A stretch of DNA of 64,000 bases from Scytonema sp. UIC 10036 (GCF_009725235.1 NZ_WJFC01000035.1:20371-84370); one strand, 5' to 3'. Shown: positions 27,600 through 36,819, numbered from the stretch's first letter. Numbers and translations are program-made. Notes: a model not told the origin generated them from the sequence alone.

Positions 27600-27832
27600 A
27601 CATTCAATAACCTATTACTTAAGGTTTTGCACTTGGTGCTTTTCAATAAGAGAACAGGAACAGGGAAACAGATCTTCAATTGTTTGAAAAGCTAATAATT
27701 AGAGTATCATATCTGTTACAGCTAATAATCACAAACAAATCAGCGATTCGCAATTTGATAGACAAAAAAGAGCATAAATTAAAGTGTCATTGGTTATTGG
27801 TCATTTGTCCTTGAACCTAGAAAGGAGTTACT

Positions 27833-27961
27833 GTGACACCAACTGGATTCTCATTAAATGGAAAAATTGCTCTAGTGACTGGAGGAGTTCCGGGTCTGGG
27901 CGCGTCCTACGTTACAGGTCAAGTTTTGGCTATTGATGGTGGATACCTTACTCATTTCTAA
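27833..27961 (+). pseudogene. Short-chain dehydrogenase with most of the gene deleted
   Basis: A 42-codon in-frame frame starts at GTG 27833 with AAAGGAG just before it. Its first part, GKIALVTGGVPGLGAS, is an SDR N-terminus with the TGG-x-x-G-x-G motif; its last part, YVTGQVLAIDGGYLTHF, is an SDR C-terminus. About 200 residues between them, including the Ser/Tyr/Lys centre, are missing without loss of frame. It cannot be an active enzyme. Confidence 0.8.
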
Positions 27962-28098
27962 TTTTTAGGGATATCCAAGAAATAAATTATCCATCTTGTG
28001 GGACGGGCGTCCTCGCTCGTTCTTTATTATTGAATAAGTACGAGTGGGTTTAACTAGATTTTTTGTGAACTGCCAATAGCGCTAATTAGGGAGAGAGA

Positions 28099-29394
28099 AT
28101 GGGGAATCGGCAATCAAACGGCTGGGTGAAGAACATTTATTTATATTTACCCGCATTCAAATCGCGTAACTTTCGACTCTTCTTTAGCGGACAAACCCTG
28201 TCTCTATCAGGCACCTTCATGACTCAGGTCACAATTTCCTGGCTGATTTATGAACTGACAAATTCCGCTTGGTTGTTAGGCTTAACCGGATTTCTCCAAT
28301 TTCTACCCACTTTAATTCTGGCACCGTTTTCAGGGGTTTTATCCGATCGCTGGAGTCGGCGAGATTTACTTATGCTGGTGCAGGTACTGGGAATTATCGT
28401 CTCGCTGAGTTTGACTATACTCAGTTTTTTAGAGTTAGTCAATTTCTGGTTACTAATGATTGTCAGTATCCTTGGTGGATTGTTGAAAGGTTTGGATATG
28501 CCTGTTAGGTATGCGATCGTGATTGAAACAGTAGACGATCGCGCTGATTTGAGCAACGCGATCGCGCTTTATTCCGCCATACTCAGCAGTTCTTTATTGA
28601 TTGGACCTGCACTTGGTGGTATTTTACTTGCCACGCTAGGAGCCAAATATTGCTTCCTTTACGACAGCCTTAGCTACGTTGTAGCCTTGTTAACCCTAGC
28701 GGCAATGAGATTACAACCAACTCCAAAAGCAGTCACATCGTCAACCAATGACACTTGGCAGAAATTAAAAGAAGGGTTCAGCTATGTCTACAATACATTG
28801 CCAATTCGCGTCATCTTGTTGTTATTGGCATTGCATGGTTTATTTGGCATCTCCTATACGACGCTACTTCCCATCTTTGCGGTTGACATTCTCAAAGGCG
28901 GTGGGGAGACACTGGGCTTTTTGAGTGGAGCTGGTTCAGTAGGTTCTCTCATAGGGTGTCTCTATCTCAGTTTGCGTCGAAAAGTGTTAGGTTTAGAACG
29001 GCTGATGGCATTGTGTCCTATTGCGATCGGGATTGGACTAATTGCCTTTGCACTATCTAGAGAGGTCTGGCTTTCGTTGTTGATGCTAGTGGTGGTCGGC
29101 GGCGGTGGAATGCTTCAGGTTTCTTGTAGTAACACGATTGTCCAAACCCTGGTAGAAGACGATAAGCGCGGCAGGGTGATGAGTCTTTATTCTCTTGCTA
29201 TGATTGGCACGTTACCTTTAGGTAACTTAATAGCAGGTAGTCTAGCACAGTACATTGGTGCTCCTAATACAACGATCGGGAGTGGTATTGTTTGCCTTTT
29301 AGAATCGGTTTGGTTGCAAGGGCACTTACCCCTTCTCACAAGTTGGATTGTTAATCGAACTAGCCACAATTTTCAAAATAATACGGTAAATTGA
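28099..29394 (+). CDS. MFS transporter, DHA3/EntS-like
   Basis: A 12-helix exporter of about 431 residues. The N-terminus FKSRNFRLFFSGQTLSLSGT and the first loop FSGVLSDRWSRRDLLML (motif A) are typical of the DHA3/EntS type, which exports siderophores, macrolides or similar compounds. The substrate is unknown. A good ribosome-binding site (AGGGAGAG) precedes the ATG. Remnants of an SDR and a TauD gene flank it on the same strand, so it may be the survivor of a larger operon. Confidence 0.9.
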   Translation: MGNRQSNGWVKNIYLYLPAFKSRNFRLFFSGQTLSLSGTFMTQVTISWLIYELTNSAWLLGLTGFLQFLPTLILAPFSGVLSDRWSRRDLLMLVQVLGIIVSLSLTILSFLELVNFWLLMIVSILGGLLKGLDMPVRYAIVIETVDDRADLSNAIALYSAILSSSLLIGPALGGILLATLGAKYCFLYDSLSYVVALLTLAAMRLQPTPKAVTSSTNDTWQKLKEGFSYVYNTLPIRVILLLLALHGLFGISYTTLLPIFAVDILKGGGETLGFLSGAGSVGSLIGCLYLSLRRKVLGLERLMALCPIAIGIGLIAFALSREVWLSLLMLVVVGGGGMLQVSCSNTIVQTLVEDDKRGRVMSLYSLAMIGTLPLGNLIAGSLAQYIGAPNTTIGSGIVCLLESVWLQGHLPLLTSWIVNRTSHNFQNNTVN

Positions 29395-29435
29395 TAAACT
29401 TATATTAAAATAAAAATAAACTCTGAAAAATTCTT

Positions 29436-29631
29436 ATGAGCAACAAGCACATAGAAGTCAAACAGGTAGCTGGTTTCATCAGTGCTGAAATTAGTGGTGT
29501 CGATTCAAGATTTGGATCATCTGGAAGTGAAGCGCGTTCTCTATCGCACCACTATCAAAGGTGATATTTCAATCGGGGTCGATGGTTTGCGATCGCAAGC
29601 GGTTGAAGGTGAGCCGTTCGGTTTAATTTAG
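29436..29631 (+). pseudogene. TauD/TfdA-type dioxygenase remnant
   Basis: From ATG 29436 the frame reads SNKHIEVKQVAGFISAEISG, the typical start of alpha-ketoglutarate dioxygenases of the taurine group, then loses frame. The next frame gives DLDHLEVKRVLYRTTIKGDI followed by GVDGLRSQAVEGEP, a C-terminal match with the conserved Arg region. The middle, with the HxD iron ligands, is missing. TauD enzymes release sulfite from sulfonates, in keeping with neighbouring sulfur genes. Confidence 0.7.
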
Positions 29632-29846
29632 CTTATCAAGGTTACTTTAGTAAACAAGGAATTCCTGGTTATAGTGATTTTCTTCTGGCTATTCGAGAAA
29701 AAGAAATTAGTGCTGAAGATATTGTTCAAAGCGCTGTTAATGCCAGAAAAGTACCATCACAAGCTTTGAGTGATGAAGAATATTTAAATGCAGTTAAAGT
29801 CAAAGTAGATGCATTAGCTAACACCGCAGACGGAAGTTTTAGTTAG
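29632..29846 (+). pseudogene. C-terminal fragment of an unrecognised protein
   Basis: Directly after the TauD remnant the frame AYQGYFSKQGIPGYSDFLLA followed by IREKEISAEDIVQSA runs for 71 codons to TAG at 29844. It looks like real coding sequence (helical, normal codon use), but it has no start codon of its own. I do not recognise the family. Confidence 0.4.
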
Positions 29847-29884
29847 TCACAAATGTCAAGCTTATCCTTCTATGGTGGCGCAGT

Positions 29885-30067
29885 CTAACGATTTGAGAAC
29901 ACTCGCAGGAGTTGGTTCCCATTGCGTTGGAATTCATAGGGTACTTGTTTAATTTCTACTCGGTATCCTTGGGCTATTAATTGGTTTGTTACTGGTTGGA
30001 GAAATGGTGACGTTTCTCCACTAAAACAACAATAAGTGACGACGAGTAATGAATCGGTTTTGTGGCT
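29885..30067 (-). pseudogene. Short coding remnant of unknown origin
   Basis: A 60-codon open stretch without a start codon reads LLVVTYCCFSGETSPFLQPV then TNQLIAQGYRVEIKQVPYEF and ends RVFSNR. A TGA closes the frame on its 5' side. It may be the end of a decayed gene. The following stretch 30070-30570 holds no gene that I can see. Confidence 0.3.
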
Positions 30068-30576
30068 TCATTTAATTGTTTAAAATTCAGTGGTTAAAAT
30101 TTAAGAAGTAAGATGAGCGATCGCCCATCTTATATAGCTGTGGGAAGTATGGCGTTGCTTAAATCTATCAATCTAAGAGTATTGCATTACTAGATGTAAC
30201 TCTTGATTGAGTACCTAGTTACCAATATCACGCAATTTGTAATCTATAGGAGCGTGCAATGCATAGAAGCATTTCACAAAAATTGCAGAGAATAAAGTGT
30301 TTTTGATTACATTTTTATATAACTTTTGTTAATTCAATCTGTAAAATTTTAGGATGGTTATCCTACTGCAGCACATTATTCTTCTAGTGATTTCGACTCA
30401 AAAAAGCTGTCCTTGATTTTTTGATTAAACCATGATAAAGTCTAATTCATCCTAAAGATACAGTAAATTTACCGAATTAGCGTAATTAACTTAATGGATT
30501 GTGTGATCGCACGCAGTTGTCATTGCAATTGGGGGCCGTGCTTTTATATGCGTGAAAACCATGGTTGAAACTGCTT

Positions 30577-30841
30577 ACCACATTTGGAGCGTCGTACTCG
30601 TACCTATCAACAATGCGGCGGCAAAATTGCGTTGAGCGGTTACTACTCCTAGCAATCTCTGGGTATCAATACTAGAACCGCCTAGAAGATAGCCCACAGT
30701 AAAGGAGATTACAATAAAAATGACACAACCAAAGATGACACCAGTTTTTAATAAAAAAATAATCTCGTTGAAGTGTACTATCAGCCTCACGACTAAACCT
30801 AGAATCAAGCAAAAATTAGATATTTTGAAGGCGATTGTTTG
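30577..30841 (-). pseudogene. BASS-type symporter fragment (copy C)
   Basis: Nearly the same as 24220-24484 of the intact symporter gene, with small indels that break the frame (GGAGCGTCGTACTCG lacks bases found in the intact copy). It then jumps to arylsulfatase sequence at about 30842. Confidence 0.85.
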
Positions 30842-31272
30842 AATCGTGTAGGCTAAGCTAGCCCCTTCAAGTTTCTGTTGCTTCACTCCGTTAATCAGAA
30901 AACTCTTAATTCATTAATGCTACCTGCTAAACCGCCTTCTGCAGTAGCACCATTATCGCCAACGATATAGAAAATAATCGTGTTATCCAATTCACCAATT
31001 TGGTCGAGCGCATTAATTAATCTGCCAACTTCATAGTCAGTCTGTGCTAAAAAGCCTGCAAATACCTCCATTTCATGGGCATAAATTCTTTGTTCATCCT
31101 TGGATAAGGAATCCCGGCTGTATCTGCTGGAGCAGGGCTAATAAGGGTGGCTAAGCTGATGACAACAGATACGGCGATACTTGTCGCGAGCAAAGCGATA
31201 AGCCGGGTACGGCTTGCGCCAAGGGCGATAGTGCAAAGCAGCCGCTTCGCGAACGCCCGCCAGATTAAACGC
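30842..31272 (-). pseudogene. Arylsulfatase remnant with three internal deletions (copy C)
   Basis: Three blocks match the intact arylsulfatase gene in order: 30856-30890 (intact about 26056-26104), 30897-31115 (about 26390-26610) and 31116-31277 (about 27470-27600, the signal-peptide region). The upstream noncoding stretch 31278-31447 also matches 27605-27775. The copy therefore once included the promoter region and lost three inner parts. Confidence 0.85.
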
Positions 31273-31501
31273 AACATAACATTCAATAACCTATTACTTA
31301 AAGTTTTGCGCTTGGTGCTTTTCTACAAGGGAACAGGAACGGGGAAACAGAGCTTTAATTGTTTGAAAAGCTAATAATTAGAGTATCATATCTGTTACAG
31401 CTAACAATCACAAACAAACCAGCGATTCGCAATTTGATAGACAAAAAAGCTTTTGGAGCTAAACACGCCAGTGTTGACTGCCAAATAAGGAGGACAAGGA
31501 A

Positions 31502-33145
31502 TTGCTAAGAGTCTATAGCGAAAATGAACTACAACTAAATGCTGACGTGCTAGTCATTGGTGGTGGTCCTGCTGCAGCCTGGGCGGCATGGGCAGCAGCA
31601 TCCCAAGGAGCCAAAGTTATTATTGTTGATAAAGGTTTTCTAGGTACGAGCGGTGCTGCTGCTGCTAGTGGCAATGGTATCATGGCTCCAACTCCTGAGA
31701 ATTGGGACAAAGTTTTATCAGAACGCTATCGCTTAGGCAAAAACCTAGCTAACTTACGTTGGATCGAGCGCGTTATCGAAAAAACTTGGCTCAGTTTGCC
31801 ACTTGTGGAAGATTGGGGCTATCGTTTCCCCAAAGAAAATGGAGAATCCGTGCGCCAGAGTTATTACGGTCTCGAATATATGCGGGTACTTCGCAAAACC
31901 CTGTTGCGAATGGGCGTTCAGATTCTCGACCAAAGCCCCGCTCTGGAGCTTTTATTGGCTGACGACGGCTCAGTGGCTGGAGCAAGAGGCGTGCAACGGC
32001 AAAAACATTGTACCTATACCGTTCGCGCTGGTGCAGTAGTGATGGCGAATGGTGGCTGTGCATTCTTAAGTAAAGCATTAGGGTGCAATACCAACACAGG
32101 TGATGGGCTGCTGATGGCAGTGGAAGCTGGTGGCGAACTTTCTAGTATGGAAGCTTCCAATCACTATGCCATCTCGACTGCTTTCAATGCCACGGTGACA
32201 AGGGGAGTTCCTTTTGGCTGGGCTAGTTACACTGATGAAGCAGGCAACGATCTTGGTGGTTATATCAATGGTCGTCGCGATCCCTCTTTCCTGCCCAATG
32301 CCCTTCTAAAAGGCTCCGTTTATGCTCGTTTGGATCGAGCGACACCTGAAGTTAAAGCAGTCATTGAAAGGTCTCATTTCATTGCTTTTCTACCGTATAA
32401 AAAAGCTGGGATCGATCCTTACACGGAACGAGTGCCTGTAACATTGGTTTTAGAGGGTACAGTTCGTGGTACGGGTGGAATTCGGATTGTGAATGATAGT
32501 TGTGCCACAAAAGTTCCTGGACTTTACGCCGCAGGTGATGCTGCATCGCGGGAGTTTTTATCCGGTTTAGCTTCTGGAGGTGGTGGTCCCAATGCTGCTT
32601 GGGCAATTTCCACAGGACAATGGGCAGGAGTTGGAGCAGCTGCTTTTGCGAAAAGCCTGGGTGCTCATGCCCACGAACGGGTTGTGCATCCTGTTGGTCA
32701 AGCTGGATTGCGTTCTCAGTCAAGTACTTTTGAAACATTCGATAGCGAAGAAATTGTGCGCGGCGTACAAGCCCAAATGTTCCCGTTGGAAAAGAATTAT
32801 TGGCGTTGCGAGCAAGGGCTTTTGGATTCCCTCGCCTCCTTGGAAACGCTGTGGCAGCAGGTACAAGCAAATCCGAAACAAGATACTGTACGCGATGTGG
32901 AATTTTCTCGTCGAGCAGCTGCACTCACGGCTGTAGCGCGATGGGCATATTTTAGCGCTTTACATCGCACGGAAACTCGCAGCGAACATATTCGGGTGGA
33001 CTATCCCAAAACCGATCCAAATCAACTTTATTATCAAGCGACTGGTGGTTTAGATAAGCTTTGGGTAAGACGCGATTGGATAAAGGATGCGATGTCAGGC
33101 GACAAGCCGCAAAATGTCAAAGTTGTAGCAGGAGCAATATCATGA
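31502..33145 (+). CDS. AprA/fumarate-reductase-like FAD flavoprotein
   Basis: A 547-residue FAD protein of the fumarate reductase/adenylylsulfate reductase alpha-subunit superfamily. The dinucleotide fold is at residues 15-45 (VLVIGGGPAAAWAAWAAASQ, then VIIVDKG), the FAD-contact stretch GTSGAAAASGNGIM is near 50, and VPGLYAAGDAASREFLSGLA is near 340. It starts at TTG 31502 with a strong AAGGAGG eight bases upstream. Its stop overlaps the start of a two-cluster ferredoxin gene by four bases, so electrons probably pass between the two, as in AprAB. True APS reductase activity is uncertain; a sulfur-linked oxidoreductase is inferred from context. Confidence 0.85.
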   Translation: MLRVYSENELQLNADVLVIGGGPAAAWAAWAAASQGAKVIIVDKGFLGTSGAAAASGNGIMAPTPENWDKVLSERYRLGKNLANLRWIERVIEKTWLSLPLVEDWGYRFPKENGESVRQSYYGLEYMRVLRKTLLRMGVQILDQSPALELLLADDGSVAGARGVQRQKHCTYTVRAGAVVMANGGCAFLSKALGCNTNTGDGLLMAVEAGGELSSMEASNHYAISTAFNATVTRGVPFGWASYTDEAGNDLGGYINGRRDPSFLPNALLKGSVYARLDRATPEVKAVIERSHFIAFLPYKKAGIDPYTERVPVTLVLEGTVRGTGGIRIVNDSCATKVPGLYAAGDAASREFLSGLASGGGGPNAAWAISTGQWAGVGAAAFAKSLGAHAHERVVHPVGQAGLRSQSSTFETFDSEEIVRGVQAQMFPLEKNYWRCEQGLLDSLASLETLWQQVQANPKQDTVRDVEFSRRAAALTAVARWAYFSALHRTETRSEHIRVDYPKTDPNQLYYQATGGLDKLWVRRDWIKDAMSGDKPQNVKVVAGAIS

Positions 33146-33483
33146 TTGAGCTTGTCAGCCATAAACTCTGTATCAATTGCAATCTGTGCGTCCAAGTTTG
33201 TCCTACCAATGTTTTTGATTCTGTACCCAATCAACCACCTGCGATCGCTCGAAAAGAAGATTGCCAAACTTGTTTCGTATGTGAGGCATATTGTCCTGCT
33301 GATGCACTCTATGTTGCCCCTGAATCTCATACCGATGTTACGGTCAATGAGGATGATTTAATTGAAAGTGGCATAATGGGAGAATATCGTCGCATATTAG
33401 GCTGGGGATATGGCAGAAAAAATAATAGTGAATTGGATACAGCTCATAAACTTCGCCATTTGCCACGCCCCTATCAAAGTTGA
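33142..33483 (+). CDS. 2[4Fe-4S] ferredoxin, AprB-like partner
   Basis: A 113-residue ferredoxin. Two full cluster motifs are seen: CINCNLCVQVCP (residues about 10-21) and CQTCFVCEAYCP (about 41-52). The C-terminal 60 residues (GEYRRILGWGYGRKNNSELD and on) form a tail outside the ferredoxin core, as in AprB-type subunits. The ATG overlaps the stop of the flavoprotein gene as ATGA, which indicates translational coupling. A flavin monooxygenase gene follows 42 bases later, and the three could form one operon. Confidence 0.9.
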   Translation: MIELVSHKLCINCNLCVQVCPTNVFDSVPNQPPAIARKEDCQTCFVCEAYCPADALYVAPESHTDVTVNEDDLIESGIMGEYRRILGWGYGRKNNSELDTAHKLRHLPRPYQS

Positions 33484-33525
33484 TTTGAGTGTTGAATTGT
33501 TTAAGACCATGCCTACGGAGGGCTA

Positions 33526-34881
33526 ATGAGCGGTAAGAAGCAATTGAAACTGGGCGCTTTCATGCGTCCTGTCAGCATACATACAGGCGCTTGGCGCTAT
33601 CCTGGAGCTTTGCCTGATGCTAATTTTAACTTTCCAGCATTGAAACGATTTATCCAAAAACTAGAGCAGGGCAAGTTCGACGCATTCTTTATGGCCGATC
33701 ATTTGGCGGTTCTCAATATGCCGATTAATGCGCTCAAGCGCAGTCACACCGTCACTTCCTTCGAGCCTTTCACCTTACTTTCTGCCCTCGCAAGCGTTAC
33801 CGAACATATTGGGTTAGTCGCTACTGCTTCCACGACCTATGACCAACCTTTCCACATTGCTCGTCGCTTCGCCTCTCTAGACCATATCAGTGGCGGTCGC
33901 GCTGGTTGGAACATTGTCACTACATCCAATCCAGATGCCGCGCTTAACTTCGGCTTGACAGAGGAAGTCGAGCATGACGAACGCTATCTCAGGGCGAGGG
34001 AATTCTATGATGTTGTAACGGGTCTTTGGGATTCCTTCGCTGACGATGCTTTTATCCGGGACGTGGAATCTGGGATTTATTTCGATCCCGCAAAACTTCA
34101 TGTTCTAAATCATAAAGGAAAATATCTGTCGGTGCGGGGACCGTTGAACATCGCTAGACCTGTCCAAGGTTGGCCAGTAATCGTTCAAGCAGGGGCATCG
34201 GAAGCAGGACGGCAATTAGCTGCCGAAACCGCTGAGGCTGTATTTGCACCTGCTGGTAATCTGGAGGCTGGTAAAGCTTTATTTGCAGATATTAAGGGGC
34301 GAGCGCGGGCGATCGGACGCGACCCTGATGGCATTAAAATTCTTCCAGGTGTCTTAGTCGTCGTGGGTGAAACCGTTGCAGAGGCGCGTGCCAAGCGTAC
34401 ACATTTGGACAGCTTAATACACTATGACAGTGGAATAGCTAGCCTGAATATCGCACTTGGCTATGACGTTTCTGGCTTCGATCCAGACGGACCTTTGCCT
34501 GAAATCCCGCACACTAACGGCAGTCATAGCGGGCGAGAACGAACGATCGCACTAGCGCAACGCGAGAATCTGACTATTCGACAGCTAGCTCAACGCATCG
34601 GCAGTTATGGTGGGCTGGCGTTTGTTGGTACTCCCCAAACTATTGCTGATGAAATGGAGCAATGGCTGATTGAGGAAGGATCTGATGGCTTCAACGTCAT
34701 GTTTCCTTTTCTTCCTGAAGGGTTGGATGATTTTGTGGACAAGGTTGTGCCAGAACTGCAACGACGTGGGATCTTTCGTCAGGAATATGAGGGTAAGACG
34801 TTACGGGAAAATTTGGGACTTACCCGTCCTGCTAACCGCTTTTTCGAGATTTCAACTGAGTCTGTAAGTTATATCAAATAA
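33526..34881 (+). CDS. LLM class flavin monooxygenase, NtaA/SnaA/DszA family
   Basis: A reduced-flavin-dependent monooxygenase of about 451 residues. Family signatures are LGAFMRPVSIHTGAWRYP at the start, FDAFFMADHLAVLN near 48, FEPFTLLSALASVTEHIGLV near 75, TTYDQPFHIARRFASLDHIS near 100 and GRAGWNIVTTSNPDAALNFG near 122. Family members oxidise sulfones (DszA), nitrilotriacetate (NtaA) or other small molecules using FMNH2 supplied by a separate reductase. The neighbouring flavoprotein/ferredoxin pair could supply electrons (inference). The ribosome-binding site GGAGGG is clear. Confidence 0.93.
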   Translation: MSGKKQLKLGAFMRPVSIHTGAWRYPGALPDANFNFPALKRFIQKLEQGKFDAFFMADHLAVLNMPINALKRSHTVTSFEPFTLLSALASVTEHIGLVATASTTYDQPFHIARRFASLDHISGGRAGWNIVTTSNPDAALNFGLTEEVEHDERYLRAREFYDVVTGLWDSFADDAFIRDVESGIYFDPAKLHVLNHKGKYLSVRGPLNIARPVQGWPVIVQAGASEAGRQLAAETAEAVFAPAGNLEAGKALFADIKGRARAIGRDPDGIKILPGVLVVVGETVAEARAKRTHLDSLIHYDSGIASLNIALGYDVSGFDPDGPLPEIPHTNGSHSGRERTIALAQRENLTIRQLAQRIGSYGGLAFVGTPQTIADEMEQWLIEEGSDGFNVMFPFLPEGLDDFVDKVVPELQRRGIFRQEYEGKTLRENLGLTRPANRFFEISTESVSYIK

Positions 34882-34954
34882 TTCAGGAACCGCAGATGAA
34901 CGCTGACGAACGCAGATAGAGAACCGCTAGATTCCAACAATTTCTGAGGGAACA

Positions 34955-34987
34955 ATGATGACTCAAATTGAAGCATTTAAGGGGTAA
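34955..34987 (+). other. Start-codon stub of a lost gene
   Basis: After the monooxygenase, a ribosome-binding-like GAGGGAACA leads to ATGATGACTCAAATTGAAGC, which encodes MMTQIEAFKG and then stops. A well-placed start with only ten codons suggests that a downstream gene of the operon was deleted and the convergent cupin gene now lies at the break. Confidence 0.3.
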
Positions 34988-35387
34988 TCCGTTCGGTTTT
35001 GCACGGAAGCGGGGATTGAACCACTACTACAAGCATTTGCTCGGTTCCTGTATTTCTGATTTCGTGACGCACGGCTTCAGGAACGTGAACCGAGACTCCA
35101 GGTTGTACGGAGGCTACTTCATCTCCGATAACAACTTCTCCTGTACCTTGAACGAAGTAGCAAATCTCACTAGTTTGAGGATGCTGGTGTAAAGGATTGA
35201 TTTGTCCTGGCTCAAGACAATACATACCAAATTGCAGCGTTTCTGTGTTGAAAATTGGTCGTTTCACATATGCTTCGGGATTAAATTGAATGACTTCTTC
35301 AAGTGTTTTGATATGTCCTTGGTTTAATCTCTTATTTGTTTTTGCTGACGTTTTTGTTGTGGTTACAGCCTGATTTTCAGATGTCAT
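34977..35387 (-). CDS. Cupin domain protein
   Basis: A small one-domain cupin of 136 residues. The first cupin motif is LEPGQINPLHQHPQTSEICY followed by FVQGTGEV (metal-binding HxH and Glu), and the second is VHVPEAVRHEIRNTG with the third His. The lysine-rich N-terminus has no signal. Function unknown; cupins near thiol-oxidising genes may be thiol dioxygenases, but that is only a guess. It is 49 bases downstream of the methanethiol oxidase gene on the same strand, so the two are probably cotranscribed. Confidence 0.88.
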   Translation of the reverse strand: MTSENQAVTTTKTSAKTNKRLNQGHIKTLEEVIQFNPEAYVKRPIFNTETLQFGMYCLEPGQINPLHQHPQTSEICYFVQGTGEVVIGDEVASVQPGVSVHVPEAVRHEIRNTGTEQMLVVVVQSPLPCKTERITP

Positions 35388-35436
35388 ATTTCCTCTTTTA
35401 TCGCTTTAAGTATTTGTAGACTTATGAAACTCTTTT

Positions 35437-36789
35437 TCAAACCCAAATATCGGAAGTACAATCGCCACCAGGATAACGCATCTCATGAGCGCGGGATGGA
35501 CCTTGCGGTTCTTTGCTAAAGTCAACGTAAAAGTTCTCGTTGATTTTTAATCCTCCGTTTTCGGTGTCACAGTCAACCTGCAATAAGTATGAACCATCTT
35601 TGGATAAGTCAGGATAAAACTGATTGTCCCAGGTACTAAATAGGGAGTTGGTGACATACAGCCGTTTGCCATCAAGACTGAGTTGGAGCATCTGCGGTCC
35701 ACCAGCTAGCTTTTTGCCCCGAACCTCACTACTTTTACCGACTAAGCCACCGCACCAAACTTGACCTGTGAGTTTGGGTGCGAAAGGATCGGTGATGTCA
35801 TATTGACGAATGTCTCCATGTAGCCAGTTGGAGAAGTAGACATAGCGATCGTCCATCGAAAGTAAGATATCGGTAATTAACGATGGTACGGGAATAGGCC
35901 ACCCTTCCACTTCTTGTGATGGAATGTCAATGACTTTTTTCACATCCCAATGACCGTTAGACTTGTGCCAGTGCCAAACGTTGCTACTCAGTGCTGCACC
36001 AACAAATCCGTGAGTGCTATCAGGGTTATGGTGAAACCGGACTTCTAAAGGAATTAATCCCTCCTCGCCCAAGTTAACACTTTGAATAATTTCGTGTTTA
36101 GACCAATCCCAAAAATGCAACTGCTGACCGTAATTTCCAGCCGTCACATCGTTAAGATCGAAGCCGGGATAAAACGTTTTGGGTGCGCCCCACTCACTGC
36201 TCACCATAACATTATGACGGGGCTGATACCAAAAGTCATAATTGAAGCGCATACCATCAGCTTTGTGTTCCCAGCGTCCAGCAATGTCAAAATTTTCATC
36301 CAACAACAGAAAACCACCAGGACCATTCCCCTCGCTGTTACCCAACATTGAAATCATGACGTGACTATCAGCCAGACAGTGTACGGTATGGGGGGCGGTG
36401 AGGTTAGTTTTTTCTTTGATTTGTTCGGGTTCAATGACTTTATGAAGTTTGGGCGCTTTGGCATCTGCTGTATCAACAATGTAAATTCTGCTAGAGCGTA
36501 AACCAGGAATCACTAAAAATCGTCGGGATTTACTAGTGTCGTCGTGACAAGAGCTACATGCATTCCACCCAAAATGGTGCAGTTCATCACCAATGTAAGG
36601 CATTGGTAGGCGATGGATAATTTGGGAGTAAGTTGGGGAATTAGGGTCAACGTCTATAGTTGCTAAATAATCTGGCTCTTGAATATTTGTACCTGTATAA
36701 AGTGCAATTGTATAGAGTATTTGTTCGCGATCTGCTTTTATCGCTGCTTCTGGAGAAGCGTAACCCGGACCACAACAAGCATGAGCCAT
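35437..36789 (-). CDS. Methanethiol oxidase / SBP56 (selenium-binding protein) family
   Basis: A 450-residue beta-propeller of the SELENBP1/MtoX family. MtoX oxidises methanethiol to formaldehyde, sulfide and hydrogen peroxide with copper. Seen: [10 protein letters not shown] at the N-terminus, [17 protein letters not shown] near 67, [20 protein letters not shown] near 130, [17 protein letters not shown] near 250, [21 protein letters not shown] near 365 and the C-terminal [17 protein letters not shown], which carry the conserved His/Cys residues. No signal peptide is visible. The distance to the organosulfur genes suggests removal of methanethiol. Confidence 0.92.
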   Translation of the reverse strand: MAHACCGPGYASPEAAIKADREQILYTIALYTGTNIQEPDYLATIDVDPNSPTYSQIIHRLPMPYIGDELHHFGWNACSSCHDDTSKSRRFLVIPGLRSSRIYIVDTADAKAPKLHKVIEPEQIKEKTNLTAPHTVHCLADSHVMISMLGNSEGNGPGGFLLLDENFDIAGRWEHKADGMRFNYDFWYQPRHNVMVSSEWGAPKTFYPGFDLNDVTAGNYGQQLHFWDWSKHEIIQSVNLGEEGLIPLEVRFHHNPDSTHGFVGAALSSNVWHWHKSNGHWDVKKVIDIPSQEVEGWPIPVPSLITDILLSMDDRYVYFSNWLHGDIRQYDITDPFAPKLTGQVWCGGLVGKSSEVRGKKLAGGPQMLQLSLDGKRLYVTNSLFSTWDNQFYPDLSKDGSYLLQVDCDTENGGLKINENFYVDFSKEPQGPSRAHEMRYPGGDCTSDIWV

Positions 36790-36819
36790 ATCTTTAGATC
36801 TCGAAGTACGTTAGTAAAC

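Noticed and set aside
30548..30575. GTGAAAACCATGGTTGAAAC, with a near match at 47787 (GTGAAAACCACGATTGAAAC), looks like a CRISPR repeat end (ATTGAAAC).
   Set aside because: Only single copies at two distant places, no regular spacers and no cas genes. At most a dispersed repeat.
32379..32924. A 181-residue minus-strand frame inside the flavoprotein gene.
   Set aside because: Shadow frame; the plus-strand protein is clear over the same range.
31502..33483. True dissimilatory adenylylsulfate reductase AprAB.
   Set aside because: The flavoprotein is shorter than AprA and comes without sat or qmo genes; only the general fold and pairing are supported.
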